A DNA stretch of 64,000 nt from Thalassospira xiamenensis M-5 = DSM 17429 (GCF_000300235.2 NZ_CP004388.1:2514501-2578500); one strand, 5' to 3'; numbered from the stretch's first letter, positions 35,934-44,977 are shown. Notes: generated by a model from the letters alone, not told the origin. Program-made: numbers and translations.

Positions 35934-36063
35934 GCAGAGTGATCCGGAACAATTTGCAATGCTTATAAGGTTTTGTATTTTCGCAAGCACGGTCTGGAGA
36001 AACTTCCTGACATGGCTTTCCGAAGCTGGTCAGGGACGTGCAACTTTGAACAAGGATAGAACA

Positions 36064-36528
36064 ATGGCACTTGATGTTGGTGACAAAGCCCCTGATTTCG
36101 ACCTGCCGACCGACGGCGGCGGTTCGGTCAAATTATCGGACCTTAAGGGCAAACCGGTTGTGATCTATTTCTATCCCAAGGATATGACGCCGGGCTGCAC
36201 GACGGAATCGTGCGAATTCCGCGATGCCGAACCCGATTTCAGCGCGGTCAACGCCCAGATCATCGGTATTTCCAAGGACAGTGCCAACAGTCACGACAAG
36301 TTCAAGGCCAAACATGACCTGAACTTTATCCTCGCATCGGATGAAAACAGCACGACCTGCGAGGATTACGGTACCTGGACCGAAAAAAGCATGTATGGCA
36401 AAAAATTCATGGGAATCGAGCGCAGCACATTCGTCATTGATGGTGATGGCGTGATCCGGAATGTCTGGCGCAAGGTAAAGGTCAAGAACCACGTGGCAGA
36501 GGTTCTTGCCGCGGTCAAAGCACTGTAA
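36064..36528 (+). CDS. bcp: Thiol peroxidase Bcp/PrxQ
   Basis: An atypical two-cysteine peroxiredoxin of 154 residues that reduces hydrogen peroxide and alkyl hydroperoxides. The peroxidatic and resolving cysteines are five residues apart in TPGCTTESCEFRD, the PrxQ arrangement. The opening LDVGDKAPDFDLP and the PVVIYFYPKDMTPG strand are typical. ATG 36064 follows AAGGATAGAACA; the longer frame to 35959 is rejected. It follows glnE by 130 bp and probably has its own promoter. Confidence 0.95.
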   Translation: MALDVGDKAPDFDLPTDGGGSVKLSDLKGKPVVIYFYPKDMTPGCTTESCEFRDAEPDFSAVNAQIIGISKDSANSHDKFKAKHDLNFILASDENSTTCEDYGTWTEKSMYGKKFMGIERSTFVIDGDGVIRNVWRKVKVKNHVAEVLAAVKAL

Positions 36529-36555
36529 TTTACCGCCCCAGTCTTACGAATAGGG

Positions 36556-36584
36556 ACCGGTCGGATGAGAATCCGGCCGGTTTT
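36556..36584 (+). terminator. Intrinsic terminator after bcp
   Basis: ACCGG-CGGAT and ATCCG-CCGGT pair with a bulged base on each side around GAGA, followed by TTTT. Confidence 0.75.
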
Positions 36585-36769
36585 GCATTTTTATAACAAT
36601 TAAAAACGGATATTTTTCAGGCACCTAATAAACCCTACCCTTATTCAATATGTTGCCTTGCCTTGTTTGTCGGGCTAAGAATCCGGATATGGGAGTATAA
36701 GGTGTATCGATTTTTACACTTCCTGGTGAATGGCGAACGACCGGGGAACCGGCAAGGCAGGGTAAAACA

Positions 36770-37540
36770 ATGAACAAGAATGTTATCGATCTCGACGATC
36801 AGATGCTCGCCGATTTCCGTGATGAGGCGAACGACATCGTCAACAGCATCGGCGTGCATCTTCAGAATGCGCGCAGCAAGGCCGATCCGGCGATCCTGAC
36901 ATCGATCCAGCGCGAAATTTTCAATCTTCGATACAAGGGCAAGTCGGTTAACGCGCCGCTGGTCAATCTGACCAGCCACCGTCTTGCAGATTATGTCACG
37001 ACATGCCGCGAACTGACCGAGGACGCGATTGCCGATATTCAGGCCTTTATCGACAAGATCGAGGGGCTGCTGGATGGTGACATGTCCGGTGGCGGTGCCG
37101 ATTCAGCCGAATTCGTGCGCGAACTGCCGTCCAAACGTGCCCCTGACATTGATCCGAACTGGCTTAAAAAGACCAATGTCGAAGCCCTTCTGGTCATTCC
37201 GCAACGTTCCATGTCAGCCATTGTCGAACGCGAACTGGCGGCTTGCGGTTATCGCTGTTCGGTCACGCAAAGCTCGTTTGAGGCGATTGAACTTGCCGTG
37301 CGCACCCGCCCGGATTTCATCATCGTTGCCAAAACCATTGATGAGCTTGGCGGTGTTGACGTTGCCAGTGCGTTGCAGGCCATGCCGAAAACCCGCAGCA
37401 TTCCGACCGCGGTTCTGACATCGGATGCCCCGAACCACCCGTCCCTTCAGGACCTGCCATGCCGAACCGCGATCATCCGCAAAGGCCCGGCCTTTGGCGA
37501 AGATCTGGCCGAAGCACTGGCGCGCTTCAACATTACCTGA
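36770..37540 (+). CDS. Degenerate HPt-like plus receiver-like protein
   Basis: A 256-residue cytosolic protein. Residues 10-105 form a helical bundle resembling an HPt domain, with the loop NLRYKGKSVNAPLVNLTSH, but no His occupies the phosphotransfer position. Residues 137-256 follow the receiver fold (EALLVIPQRSM, GYRCSVTQSSFEAIELA, PDFIIVAKTIDELGG, IPTAVLTSD, IIRKGPAFGEDL). The phospho-Asp is replaced by Ala187 and the acidic pair by Ile-Pro, while the Thr217 and Lys238 equivalents remain. It is probably a phosphorylation-independent signalling or adaptor protein. The ribosome site AGGCAGGG precedes ATG 36770. It is monocistronic, with terminators on both sides. Confidence 0.7.
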   Translation: MNKNVIDLDDQMLADFRDEANDIVNSIGVHLQNARSKADPAILTSIQREIFNLRYKGKSVNAPLVNLTSHRLADYVTTCRELTEDAIADIQAFIDKIEGLLDGDMSGGGADSAEFVRELPSKRAPDIDPNWLKKTNVEALLVIPQRSMSAIVERELAACGYRCSVTQSSFEAIELAVRTRPDFIIVAKTIDELGGVDVASALQAMPKTRSIPTAVLTSDAPNHPSLQDLPCRTAIIRKGPAFGEDLAEALARFNIT

Positions 37541-37568
37541 GACATCATCGATATATCCGGGTTTGACA

Positions 37569-37600
37569 GGGCGACCGTGATTTTTCCGGTCGCCCTTTTT
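37569..37600 (+). terminator. Intrinsic terminator
   Basis: GGGCGACC and GGTCGCCC pair around an 11-base loop, followed by TTTTT. It closes the degenerate receiver gene. Confidence 0.85.
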
Positions 37601-37684
37601 CGTACCATCACCATGCCGGGATTGACCCGTTATCCTGCACATGGCACAGAATGCCGGTAAACCTTCATTTTCCGGAAAAGCCTC

Positions 37685-38503
37685 ATGTCCCGCCTGACCC
37701 TTGCCGAAGCAGCCAAACGCGCCCTTCTGACGGCGGATGCCACGGAAAAAGCCGATGTCACCGCCGAAATGGCGGCGATGTGGCGCAATGGCGAGATTAC
37801 CGAGGTGGGTTCAACCGATCTTCCAGATCGCCCCGGACGCCCGGCAAAACCGGAACTGCTGCCGCCCAACAAAATGCCCAAACGCAAAAAAGGCAGCGTT
37901 CAGGGCCGCATCGGGCTTCTGCATGCACTGGCCCATATCGAACTTAATGCCATCGATCTGGCGTGGGATCTTTGCGTGCGGTTTCCCGAAGCCGACATGC
38001 CCAAGCATTTTCACGATGCCTGGGTTCAGGTTGCAGACGACGAAGCCCGTCATTTCAAGATGATCAACAAACGTCTGGGTGAAATGGATGCGGCCTATGG
38101 CGATTTGCCTGCCCATGATGGCCTGTGGCAAACATCGATGGACACGGCCTATGACATTCTGCCGCGTCTGGCGGTCGTGCCGATGGTGTTCGAGGCACGC
38201 GGCCTTGATGCCACCCCACCAACCATCGAACGGTTGCTGTCGCATGGGGATACCGAAAGTGCGCGCATCCTTAAAATCATCGCCCATGATGAAATCGCCC
38301 ATGTCGCGGCGGGGCGTAAATATTATGAATATGTCTGCGATCAGCGCGGCCTGCCCTATTACACGACATGGCATGACATGCTGCGCAAACATTTTCGCGG
38401 CCCGCTTAAACCGCCCTTTAACGACGAAGCCCGATACGAAGCCGGAATGCCACCCGATTATTATCAGGACTATGTTCTGGAACTGCCGGGCGAGGATGAA
38501 TAG
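37685..38503 (+). CDS. DUF455 ferritin-like protein
   Basis: A 272-residue protein of the DUF455/COG2833 ferritin-like family. Metal-ligand-type helices are HALAHIELNAIDLAWDL, VADDEARHFKMI, VFEARGLD and IAHDEIAHVAAG, giving the paired E-x2-H pattern of di-iron proteins. The Pro-rich N-terminal region (DLPDRPGRPAKPELLPP) is also family-typical. The biochemical function of the family is not established. It lies alone between terminators, upstream of an alcohol dehydrogenase gene. Confidence 0.88.
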   Translation: MSRLTLAEAAKRALLTADATEKADVTAEMAAMWRNGEITEVGSTDLPDRPGRPAKPELLPPNKMPKRKKGSVQGRIGLLHALAHIELNAIDLAWDLCVRFPEADMPKHFHDAWVQVADDEARHFKMINKRLGEMDAAYGDLPAHDGLWQTSMDTAYDILPRLAVVPMVFEARGLDATPPTIERLLSHGDTESARILKIIAHDEIAHVAAGRKYYEYVCDQRGLPYYTTWHDMLRKHFRGPLKPPFNDEARYEAGMPPDYYQDYVLELPGEDE

Positions 38504-38643
38504 GGGCAGGGCCGATGCGGTTTTTATCCCGTTCCTTGATACATCGCAAAGTTTAGAACCATATTATCCTATACCCTTCCTGCGCGCTTAATGCATGCCC
38601 GCTACCGGTGGGCATAAAATCATTCCGCAAGGAGGATATGAGC

Positions 38644-39666
38644 ATGCCTGCTACCATGAAGGCCGCCGTTGTGCGGGAATTCGGCAAGCCATTGTCGATT
38701 GAGGAAGTCACCGTCCCCAAAGTCACGCCCGGCAAAATTCTTGTAAAGATCACGGCATCCGGCGTTTGCCATACCGATCTTCACGCTGCCGAAGGCGACT
38801 GGCCGGTCAAGCCGAACCCGCCCTTTATCCCCGGCCATGAAGGTGTGGGCATCGTTGCCGAAGTTGGCGAAGGCGTCACATCGGTCAAGGAAGGCGACCG
38901 GGTTGGTGTGCCGTGGCTGCATTCGGCCTGCGGGCATTGCCATCATTGCATTACCGGCTGGGAAACACTTTGCGGCGAACAGCTTAATACCGGTTATTCG
39001 GTCAATGGCGGGTTTGCCGAATATGTTCTTGCCGATCCGAACTATGTCGGCCACCTGCCCGACCCGCTTGAATTTGGCAATGCCGCACCGGTGCTTTGCG
39101 CCGGGGTCACGGTTTACAAGGGGCTTAAGGAAACCGAATGCAAACCGGGTGAAACCGTTGTCATTTCTGGTGTCGGCGGGCTTGGTCACATGGCCGTGCA
39201 ATATGCCAAGGCCATGGGCATGAAGGTGATCGCGGTTGATATCAGCCCGGAAAAACTGAAACTTGCCAAGGACCTTGGCGCTGATTGGGTTCTGAATGCC
39301 AAGGAAACCGATGTGGTTGCCGAAGTGCAAAAACAGATGGGCGGGGCGAACGGGGTTCTGGTAACTGCCGTTTCCAAATCCGCCTTTGCGCAGGGTGTTG
39401 GCATGCTGGGCCGTCATGGCACCATGGCATTGTGCGGCCTGCCGCCCGGCAAGTTCGAGCTTGATATCTTTGATACCGTCCTGTCGCGCAAAACCATTCG
39501 CGGCTCCATCGTCGGTACACGTGCCGACCTTCAGGAAGCATTGGAATTTGCCGGCGATGGCAAGGTGCATTCGCACTTCACCACCGAACCGATGGAAAAC
39601 ATCAATTCGATCTTTGATCGCATGCGGGCCGGAACCATTGATGGCCGTATCGTGATGTCGATCTGA
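38644..39666 (+). CDS. adhP: Zinc-dependent alcohol dehydrogenase
   Basis: A medium-chain dehydrogenase of 340 residues oxidising primary alcohols with NAD. Catalytic zinc ligands are in GVCHTDLHAAEG and IPGHEGVGIV. The structural zinc site is CGHCHHCITGWETLC. The NAD-binding motif is ISGVGGLGHMAVQYAKAMG. A perfect GGAGG at 38631-38635 favours ATG 38644 (MPATMKAAVV) over ATG 38638. The match to AdhP is at family level, and the symbol is used in that sense. Confidence 0.92.
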   Translation: MPATMKAAVVREFGKPLSIEEVTVPKVTPGKILVKITASGVCHTDLHAAEGDWPVKPNPPFIPGHEGVGIVAEVGEGVTSVKEGDRVGVPWLHSACGHCHHCITGWETLCGEQLNTGYSVNGGFAEYVLADPNYVGHLPDPLEFGNAAPVLCAGVTVYKGLKETECKPGETVVISGVGGLGHMAVQYAKAMGMKVIAVDISPEKLKLAKDLGADWVLNAKETDVVAEVQKQMGGANGVLVTAVSKSAFAQGVGMLGRHGTMALCGLPPGKFELDIFDTVLSRKTIRGSIVGTRADLQEALEFAGDGKVHSHFTTEPMENINSIFDRMRAGTIDGRIVMSI

Positions 39667-39690
39667 TCAACCCGATTTATCGCTGAAATA

Positions 39691-39725
39691 GCCAAAGGGC
39701 CGCCCTGAAAAGACGGCCCTTTGGC
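39691..39725. terminator. Bidirectional terminator between adhP and GST genes
   Basis: GCCAAAGGGCCG and CGGCCCTTTGGC pair around a short imperfect centre with GAAA. It separates two convergent genes. Confidence 0.8.
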
Positions 39726-39737
39726 ATTTGACCACAT

Positions 39738-40373
39738 TTATTTCAAATCCTGCCCGCTTAGCGGATCTTCGCTGTAATAACGCACCGGCACCGCATCGCC
39801 AACGATGTTGCCCACCCGCCTAATCCAAGCGGTAAGCCCATCGTAAAGCACCATATCCAGATCGGCTTCATGCGCCAGATGCGTGTAGGCATAAACGGCG
39901 ATATCCGCGACGGAATAGCGCGAATTTGCGAGGAAATCCTGATGACTTAAGTGACGGTCAAGCATCGCCAGCACATTTTTGGCGCTAGCACGTCGGTTTG
40001 GTAGCTGTGCATGATTGGCGTCATTTTTTCCCGTCAAATTCCAGTATCGCAAGCTTGCGATAGTTGCCTGAACATAGTCAGCTTCGAAAAACAGCCACTG
40101 GCAGACCTTGGCGCGCTCAAAGGCGTCCGAGGGCAAATAATCCGTTCCATCCGCCAGATAAAGAAGGATGGCATTGGATTCAGCAATAAAGCGCCCATCA
40201 TCAAGTTCAAGCACCGGCACCGCCCCCGCCGGGTTCATTTTATAGAACCCATCGGTATGGCTTTCACCGGCAAAAATCGAAACCCATTGTGTTTGGTATT
40301 CACGGCCCAGATGGGCGCAAAGCTGTCGTATCTTCCACGCGTTTTGTGATCCGGCATAATCATAAAGCTTCAT
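39738..40373 (-). CDS. Glutathione S-transferase family protein
   Basis: A 211-residue two-domain GST. The thioredoxin-like N-terminal domain has MKLYDYAGSQNAWKIRQLC, the cis-Pro motif GAVPVLELDDG and FIAESNAILLYLAD for glutathione binding. The C-terminal helical domain has the N-capping motif YSVADIAVYAYTH. It likely conjugates glutathione to electrophiles in the cytosol; the substrate is unknown. ATG 40373 is chosen over an in-frame upstream start at 40415. It lies 85 bp downstream of the alkylation-repair pair on the same strand, so it could belong to that stress response. Confidence 0.9.
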   Translation of the reverse strand: MKLYDYAGSQNAWKIRQLCAHLGREYQTQWVSIFAGESHTDGFYKMNPAGAVPVLELDDGRFIAESNAILLYLADGTDYLPSDAFERAKVCQWLFFEADYVQATIASLRYWNLTGKNDANHAQLPNRRASAKNVLAMLDRHLSHQDFLANSRYSVADIAVYAYTHLAHEADLDMVLYDGLTAWIRRVGNIVGDAVPVRYYSEDPLSGQDLK

Positions 40374-40458
40374 CAGATGAGACCTTTCAGGCAAAGAAAT
40401 AGCGTTCCGGCACATGATCCGCCGGTCGTTACTCAGGAAAATTCAGGATTATCGGGGA

Positions 40459-40986
40459 TCAGGCGGCTTTTCGGGCCATCCTCGCCTCGTGATCGAGCAG
40501 CCAGCGTTTGCGATCAAGCCCACCGGCATAGCCGGTCAAAGTCCCGTCCGATCCGATGACCCGGTGGCAGGGCACAATGATCGAAACCGGGTTAAGTGCA
40601 TTGGCACGTGCCACCGCGCGAACCGCTTTGGGGTTGCCAAGGATATCGGCCTGCCCGGCATAGGATCGGCTTTCGCCGCTGGGTATGGCGATCAGGGCAT
40701 CCCAAGCCGATTTCTGAAAATCGGTGCCGATCATCCGCACATCATCCATCGGCAAGGGCATGAGACGACCGGCAAAATAACTGTCCAGCCAATCGGTGAC
40801 GGATTTTGGGGCAACACCGCCTTCGTGCCAGTCGACATTTTTAAAGCGTCGGGTCTGGATGGTGTGCAGGCGGGTATCGTTGTTTTCGAAATCCAGATGC
40901 ACCAGTTCGCCATCCACCATCGCAAGGCTGAGTTTGCCAATCGGGCAGTCATAGCGGGCAATGTCGATGCGGGTTGTCATGGTCAT
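40459..40986 (-). CDS. ogt: Methylated-DNA-protein-cysteine methyltransferase Ogt
   Basis: A suicide repair protein of 175 residues removing methyl groups from O6-methylguanine. The acceptor is C140 in SIIVPCHRVIGSDG, and the helix-turn-helix region contains RAVARANALNP. The family tail GYAGGLDRKRWLLDHE is present. The start codon at 40986 overlaps the stop of ada-alkA by four bases (ATGA), which indicates translational coupling and fixes the start. Confidence 0.95.
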   Translation of the reverse strand: MTMTTRIDIARYDCPIGKLSLAMVDGELVHLDFENNDTRLHTIQTRRFKNVDWHEGGVAPKSVTDWLDSYFAGRLMPLPMDDVRMIGTDFQKSAWDALIAIPSGESRSYAGQADILGNPKAVRAVARANALNPVSIIVPCHRVIGSDGTLTGYAGGLDRKRWLLDHEARMARKAA

Positions 40987-42512
40987 TTCCCTTTCCTTGG
41001 AGGCTGGGGCTTTGGCTTTGGCGCATGTTCCTGTTCAAGTGCCGACCACAGATATTGCGCGGCATAGGCACGCCACGGACGCCAGCGTTCGGCATGCTGT
41101 TCCAATGGTTTGGGCTTTGCTGGTCCCCCACCGATTTCAGATGCCTTCAGGATGCCAAGATCAGCCGCCGGGAAGGCATCCGGATCGCCAAGCCCGCGCA
41201 GGCCGAAATAATTCAACGTCCACGGGCCGATCCCCTTGGTCGCGGTCATTGCCGCCAGGATGTCATCGCCCGATTGTCGGTCACATTGCGGATCGGCAAA
41301 CAGATCGATGATATCGGCAAGTGTCTGGGCGCGGCGGGTCGTAAGCCCGATTGATATCAATTCCTGTTCCTGCATGGTTGCGGGTTTCGGAAACAGATGG
41401 GTGATGCCGGTTCCGGCAATCAGGTTTTCAGGCAAAACCTCGCCAAAGCGGGCCACCAGTCGCCCGGCCAAGGTACGGGCGGCGGCAACCGAAACCTGTT
41501 GACCCAGTACCGCCCGGATCGCCAGTTCGAACCGGTCCCAGCATCCGGGCACACGCAAGCCCGGGCGTTTATCGACCAGCGGGCGCAGCAATTCATCATC
41601 GGCAAACAGCGCCGTGATTGAGGGCACATCGGCATCCAGATCAAACAACCGCCGCACCCGGCCCCCGATTTCAAGCACGGCGTCACGCGCCGGACCGCGC
41701 AGGATGACGTCCACCCCGCCCTGATCGCTCGCAAACCGGCAAATCATCAGACCGACGGCATCATGGATGCGAAAGCCGCGGGCATAGGTGCGGTCGCCCA
41801 CCGCCTCCAGCCCCGGAATGGCGCGTGCCCGGAAGAATGTCAGAAGGTAGTCGGCATCAAAGGGTTGGCGGGCGCGCAGGCGCAGGATCAGATCGTCGCT
41901 TTTGGGCGCGAAGGGATCATTATCGTTTTTATCTGACACGGGTTCGGCCTTTATGCCGCGCCGGAACGCGGTTGGTGCGTGGCCATAGGCGGTTTTCATG
42001 GCGTCATTGAACCGGCGCAAACTGCCGAACCCGGCAATATCGGCGATTTCCGTCATCGACAGGTTGCTGTCGACAATCAGTTGCCGGGCACGCAGCAGAC
42101 GCCTTGCCTTGGCATGATCCTGCGGGGTGACGCCGGTATGTTCCTTGAAAATACGGCGCAGATGACGATCTCCGACGCCAAGCCGGTCGGCAAGCTGTTC
42201 GACCGATCCGGTTTCAAGGGCGCCTTCTTCGATCAGCCTTACCGCACGGGCAACGGTGGCGTGAACCCCGGCACTGGCCGGTGATCCGGGGGCGGCTTCG
42301 GGGCGGCAGCGCAGGCACGGGCGGAACCCGTGGGCAATTGCCGCCTCGGCACTGGGATAAAATTGCACATTCACGCGCTTTGGCGTGACGGCCGGGCATA
42401 TCGGACGGCAGAAAATCCCGGTGGTCAGAACGGCGGTGTAAAACCGACCGTCAAACCGGCGATCCCGGGCCTTTAATGCGTGATAGCAGATATCGTCATT
42501 GAGCTGTTCCAT
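40983..42512 (-). CDS. Ada-AlkA fusion: adaptive-response activator and 3-methyladenine DNA glycosylase
   Basis: A three-domain protein of 509 residues. Residues 1-80 are the Ada zinc domain with C35, C39, C66 and C69 (GIFCRPICP and FRPCLRCR), which repairs methylphosphotriesters. Residues about 90-190 are an AraC-type DNA-binding domain (VEQLADRLGVGDRHLRRIF and MTEIADIAGFGSLRRFNDA). The rest is an AlkA-type glycosylase with the HhH segment TKGIGPWTLNYFGLRG and catalytic Asp in AFPAADLGI. It should sense alkylation through Ada and excise N3-methylpurines itself. ATG 42512 is chosen. The ogt gene follows with a 4-bp overlap, giving a compact alkylation-repair operon. Confidence 0.93.
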   Translation of the reverse strand: MEQLNDDICYHALKARDRRFDGRFYTAVLTTGIFCRPICPAVTPKRVNVQFYPSAEAAIAHGFRPCLRCRPEAAPGSPASAGVHATVARAVRLIEEGALETGSVEQLADRLGVGDRHLRRIFKEHTGVTPQDHAKARRLLRARQLIVDSNLSMTEIADIAGFGSLRRFNDAMKTAYGHAPTAFRRGIKAEPVSDKNDNDPFAPKSDDLILRLRARQPFDADYLLTFFRARAIPGLEAVGDRTYARGFRIHDAVGLMICRFASDQGGVDVILRGPARDAVLEIGGRVRRLFDLDADVPSITALFADDELLRPLVDKRPGLRVPGCWDRFELAIRAVLGQQVSVAAARTLAGRLVARFGEVLPENLIAGTGITHLFPKPATMQEQELISIGLTTRRAQTLADIIDLFADPQCDRQSGDDILAAMTATKGIGPWTLNYFGLRGLGDPDAFPAADLGILKASEIGGGPAKPKPLEQHAERWRPWRAYAAQYLWSALEQEHAPKPKPQPPRKGK

Positions 42513-42594
42513 ACCCGGCAGTGTAGCAGAACACAGCAATAAAACTCGCCAGATTCGGACTCAAACGTGAAACCGCCGGAACCCACCGGCAGTC

Positions 42595-43197
42595 TTAGTT
42601 CAACGGAATATCGTTTGCGCCCTTGCCTTCCTGATACTGATCAGAAAGCGCGTCATATTGCGCGGCAATCGATTTTGCCTTTTCACACCACGCTGCACGG
42701 TCGGCTTCGGGTAGGTCGGCAATCATGCCCATCATGGAATGACTTTGCCAGAATGCGTTGGATTTGTTGTATTCCCCGGCATCAAGGGTGAAGACTTCCT
42801 TGAGGATTTTAAGGTCATGGGGAATTTCAAACGCATCGCGGGAATCCTCATAGCTGAAGAAATAATAGAAATTATCAAACCCGGCCCAGGTGATCGCCGA
42901 CAGGCACATCGAACAGGGTTCGTGCGTTGACAGGAAAATAAGATCCGACGTTGCAGGGCGCGCATCAGCAGGCATTTCGTAAAACCGTTTCAGGCAATGC
43001 ACTTCACCATGCCAAAGCGGGTTTTCCGTCTCATTATTGGTTTCGGCCAGCACCAGCGAATGATCGGATTTGCGCAACAGGGCCGCCCCGAAAATCTTGT
43101 TACCGGCGGCGACACCCTTGCGGGTTTTGGGCAGGATGTCGTTTTCAAGTGTGGCAAACAGGGTGGCAAGAAGGGCGGTTCTGTCGTCGCGTGGCAT
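42595..43197 (-). CDS. Nucleoside/cytidine deaminase-like zinc protein
   Basis: A 200-residue member of the cytidine deaminase-like superfamily. The zinc site is HGEVHCL with the catalytic Glu, plus STHEPCSMCLSAITW. Between and after these are family-atypical segments (FSYEDSRDAFEIPHD) and a longer C-terminus than in tRNA adenosine deaminases. It probably deaminates a free base or nucleoside; the substrate cannot be told. It stands 83 bp upstream of the ada-alkA gene on the same strand, but an operon link is not evident. Confidence 0.85.
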   Translation of the reverse strand: MPRDDRTALLATLFATLENDILPKTRKGVAAGNKIFGAALLRKSDHSLVLAETNNETENPLWHGEVHCLKRFYEMPADARPATSDLIFLSTHEPCSMCLSAITWAGFDNFYYFFSYEDSRDAFEIPHDLKILKEVFTLDAGEYNKSNAFWQSHSMMGMIADLPEADRAAWCEKAKSIAAQYDALSDQYQEGKGANDIPLN

Positions 43198-43353
43198 AAG
43201 GGCGGTTCCCGATGAAATGTTTGATGCTTTTTGATGGCTTCCATTTCATCGTCAATGAACCGCCCTGCCAACAGAATTTATTGCAGGTTTTGTGACCGGA
43301 CGGGAGAAACACTATGTGCGGCATATTGATAGCGGCAGGAACCGGATGGTTTC

Positions 43354-43605
43354 CTAACCACGCAGGATGCCATCATTGATGTCTTCGTAACGCTGATCGG
43401 CGGGAACAGGGCGATAGAAATCCGGGTCCAGCAAGGTCGTAACCGCGATAAGCGTCGGCGATTTTCGATCCCGAACCTTGGTGATCAGGGCATGATCAAC
43501 CGGTCTCATTTCGCGGATTTTGATGACCTCGAAAATGGGACCATTCGGGGTGGCAAGTTTGAACTGGTCGCCAACAGCGACCTGGCCATGGGACTGACGC
43601 GGCAT
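43354..43605 (-). CDS. Small hypothetical protein, 83 residues
   Basis: A compact soluble protein with a beta-barrel-like pattern (VAVGDQFKLATPNGPIFEVI) and a short acidic tail. The start at ATG 43605 has AGGTGAAG upstream. The regular charged/hydrophobic alternation and good ribosome site support expression. I do not recognise the family, though the small-barrel look recalls short conserved alphaproteobacterial proteins. It is flanked by the deaminase gene and the prfB terminator and has no operon partner. Confidence 0.7.
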   Translation of the reverse strand: MPRQSHGQVAVGDQFKLATPNGPIFEVIKIREMRPVDHALITKVRDRKSPTLIAVTTLLDPDFYRPVPADQRYEDINDGILRG

Positions 43606-43790
43606 TTTTGGACTTCACCTGACTGATAGACGTTTACTCAAGATGCAAAACCCGCCGAGGCCCTATTTTTCAAAGACTTGGCCCTTTCGTTTTTCAACGG
43701 ATTTTGCTTATCGGCAACACACTGCCACACATATCAGGCGAGACTATGACAGAAGCGGGATTTTTACGGGCAATCGACGGCCCTTTTGCA

Positions 43791-43830
43791 TAAAAACACC
43801 CCGCCAGTTTTCCTGTGCGGGGTGTTTTGT
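43791..43830 (-). terminator. Intrinsic terminator of prfB
   Basis: AAAACACCCCGC and GCGGGGTGTTTT pair around a 12-base loop. On the minus strand it is followed by TTTTT, 20 bp beyond the prfB stop. Confidence 0.85.
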
Positions 43831-43848
43831 TTGGTAATCCGGTTCGGA

Positions 43849-44977
43849 TCAATCGATGTCTTCGACTTCACCGGCAGAGCCGGTGACCTTGGCGGCCAGG
43901 GCGGCGGCCATGAAGGCATCAAGATCGCCGTTCAGAACGCCCTGGGTGTCGGATGTTTCGACACCGGTGCGCAGGTCCTTGATCATCTGATAGGGCTGCA
44001 ACACGTAGGAGCGGATCTGATGGCCCCAGCCGATATCGGATTTGGTATCCTCAAGCGCCTGGGCTTCGGCTTCGCGTTTCTGAAGTTCGGCCTCGTACAG
44101 GCGGGCTTTGAGCATCTTCATCGCGGTATCGCGGTTTTTGTGCTGTGAACGGTCGTTCTGGCACTGGGCGACGATACCGGTCGGAATATGCGTGATACGC
44201 ACGGCCGAGTCCGTTCTGTTAACGTGCTGACCACCGGCACCCGATGCGCGGTAGGTATCAATACGAAGGTCCTTGTCGAGCACCTCGATATTGATGTCGT
44301 CATCAATCACCGGATAGACCCAACAGGACGAGAAGCTGGTATGGCGGCGCGCGGCACTGTCATAGGGCGAAATACGCACCAGACGATGCACCCCGACCTC
44401 GTTTTTCAGCCAACCATAGGCATTGTGACCGGTGACTTTATAGGTCACCGATTTGATGCCGGCTTCCTCGCCATCGCTTTCTTCTAGCATTTCAAGCTTG
44501 TAGCCCTTGGACTCCGCCCAGCGCACATACATGCGCGCCAGCATGCTGGCCCAGTCCTGGGCCTCGGTCCCGCCGGCACCGGCATGGATTTCGAGATAGG
44601 CGTCATTGGCATCCGCCTCGCCCGACAGCAGGCTTTCAAGTTCACGCTTGGCCGCGATTTCGCGAATATCGCGCAGGCCCTGTTCGGCCTCGGCAACGGT
44701 ATCGGCGTCACCTTCGGCTTCGCCAAGTTCGATCAGACCGATATTGTCTTCGAGTTCCTGGGCAAGGGCCTTGTAACCATTGATGGCGTCGTCAAGCCGG
44801 GTGCGTTCCTGCATGACTTTCTGCGCGTTTTCCGGCTTGTCCCACAATGTGGGATCTTCGGCCAGCGCGTTCAGTTCGTCGAGGCGTCTAAGAGCATTAT
44901 CCCAGTCAAAGATGCCTCCTCAGCAGTGCCATCGACTGCTTGATTTCATCGACCAATGCCTGTGCTTCGGCGCGCAT
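43849..44977 (-). CDS. prfB: Peptide chain release factor 2, programmed +1 frameshift
   Basis: RF2 terminates translation at UGA and UAA. The main frame includes the catalytic GGQ ([18 protein letters not shown]) and the SPF anticodon-like motif. Synthesis starts at ATG 44977, with ACGGAGACATCA before it, giving [19 protein letters not shown] and reaching CTT-TGA at codons 23-24. A +1 shift at CTT then continues as [12 protein letters not shown] into the long frame, for 375 residues in total. The coding join skips base 44908. A start inside the long frame would lose the N-terminal domain. The gene is therefore intact and autoregulated by UGA recognition. Confidence 0.96.
44905..44922 (-). promoter_or_regulatory. 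prfB +1 frameshift site
   Basis: Read on the minus strand: AGGAGG, three bases, then CTTTGAC. This is the same spacing of internal Shine-Dalgarno, slippery CTT and in-frame TGA as in the well-studied RF2 autoregulatory site. Confidence 0.95.

Noticed and set aside
43314..43379. A 21-residue frame starting MCGILIAAG with a purine-rich leader
   Set aside because: The opening recalls class II amidotransferases but the frame ends at once; probably chance or a tiny remnant.
43849..44847. RF2 starting at a codon inside the long frame (MWDKPENAQ)
   Set aside because: This ignores the upstream in-phase segment and the textbook frameshift signal.
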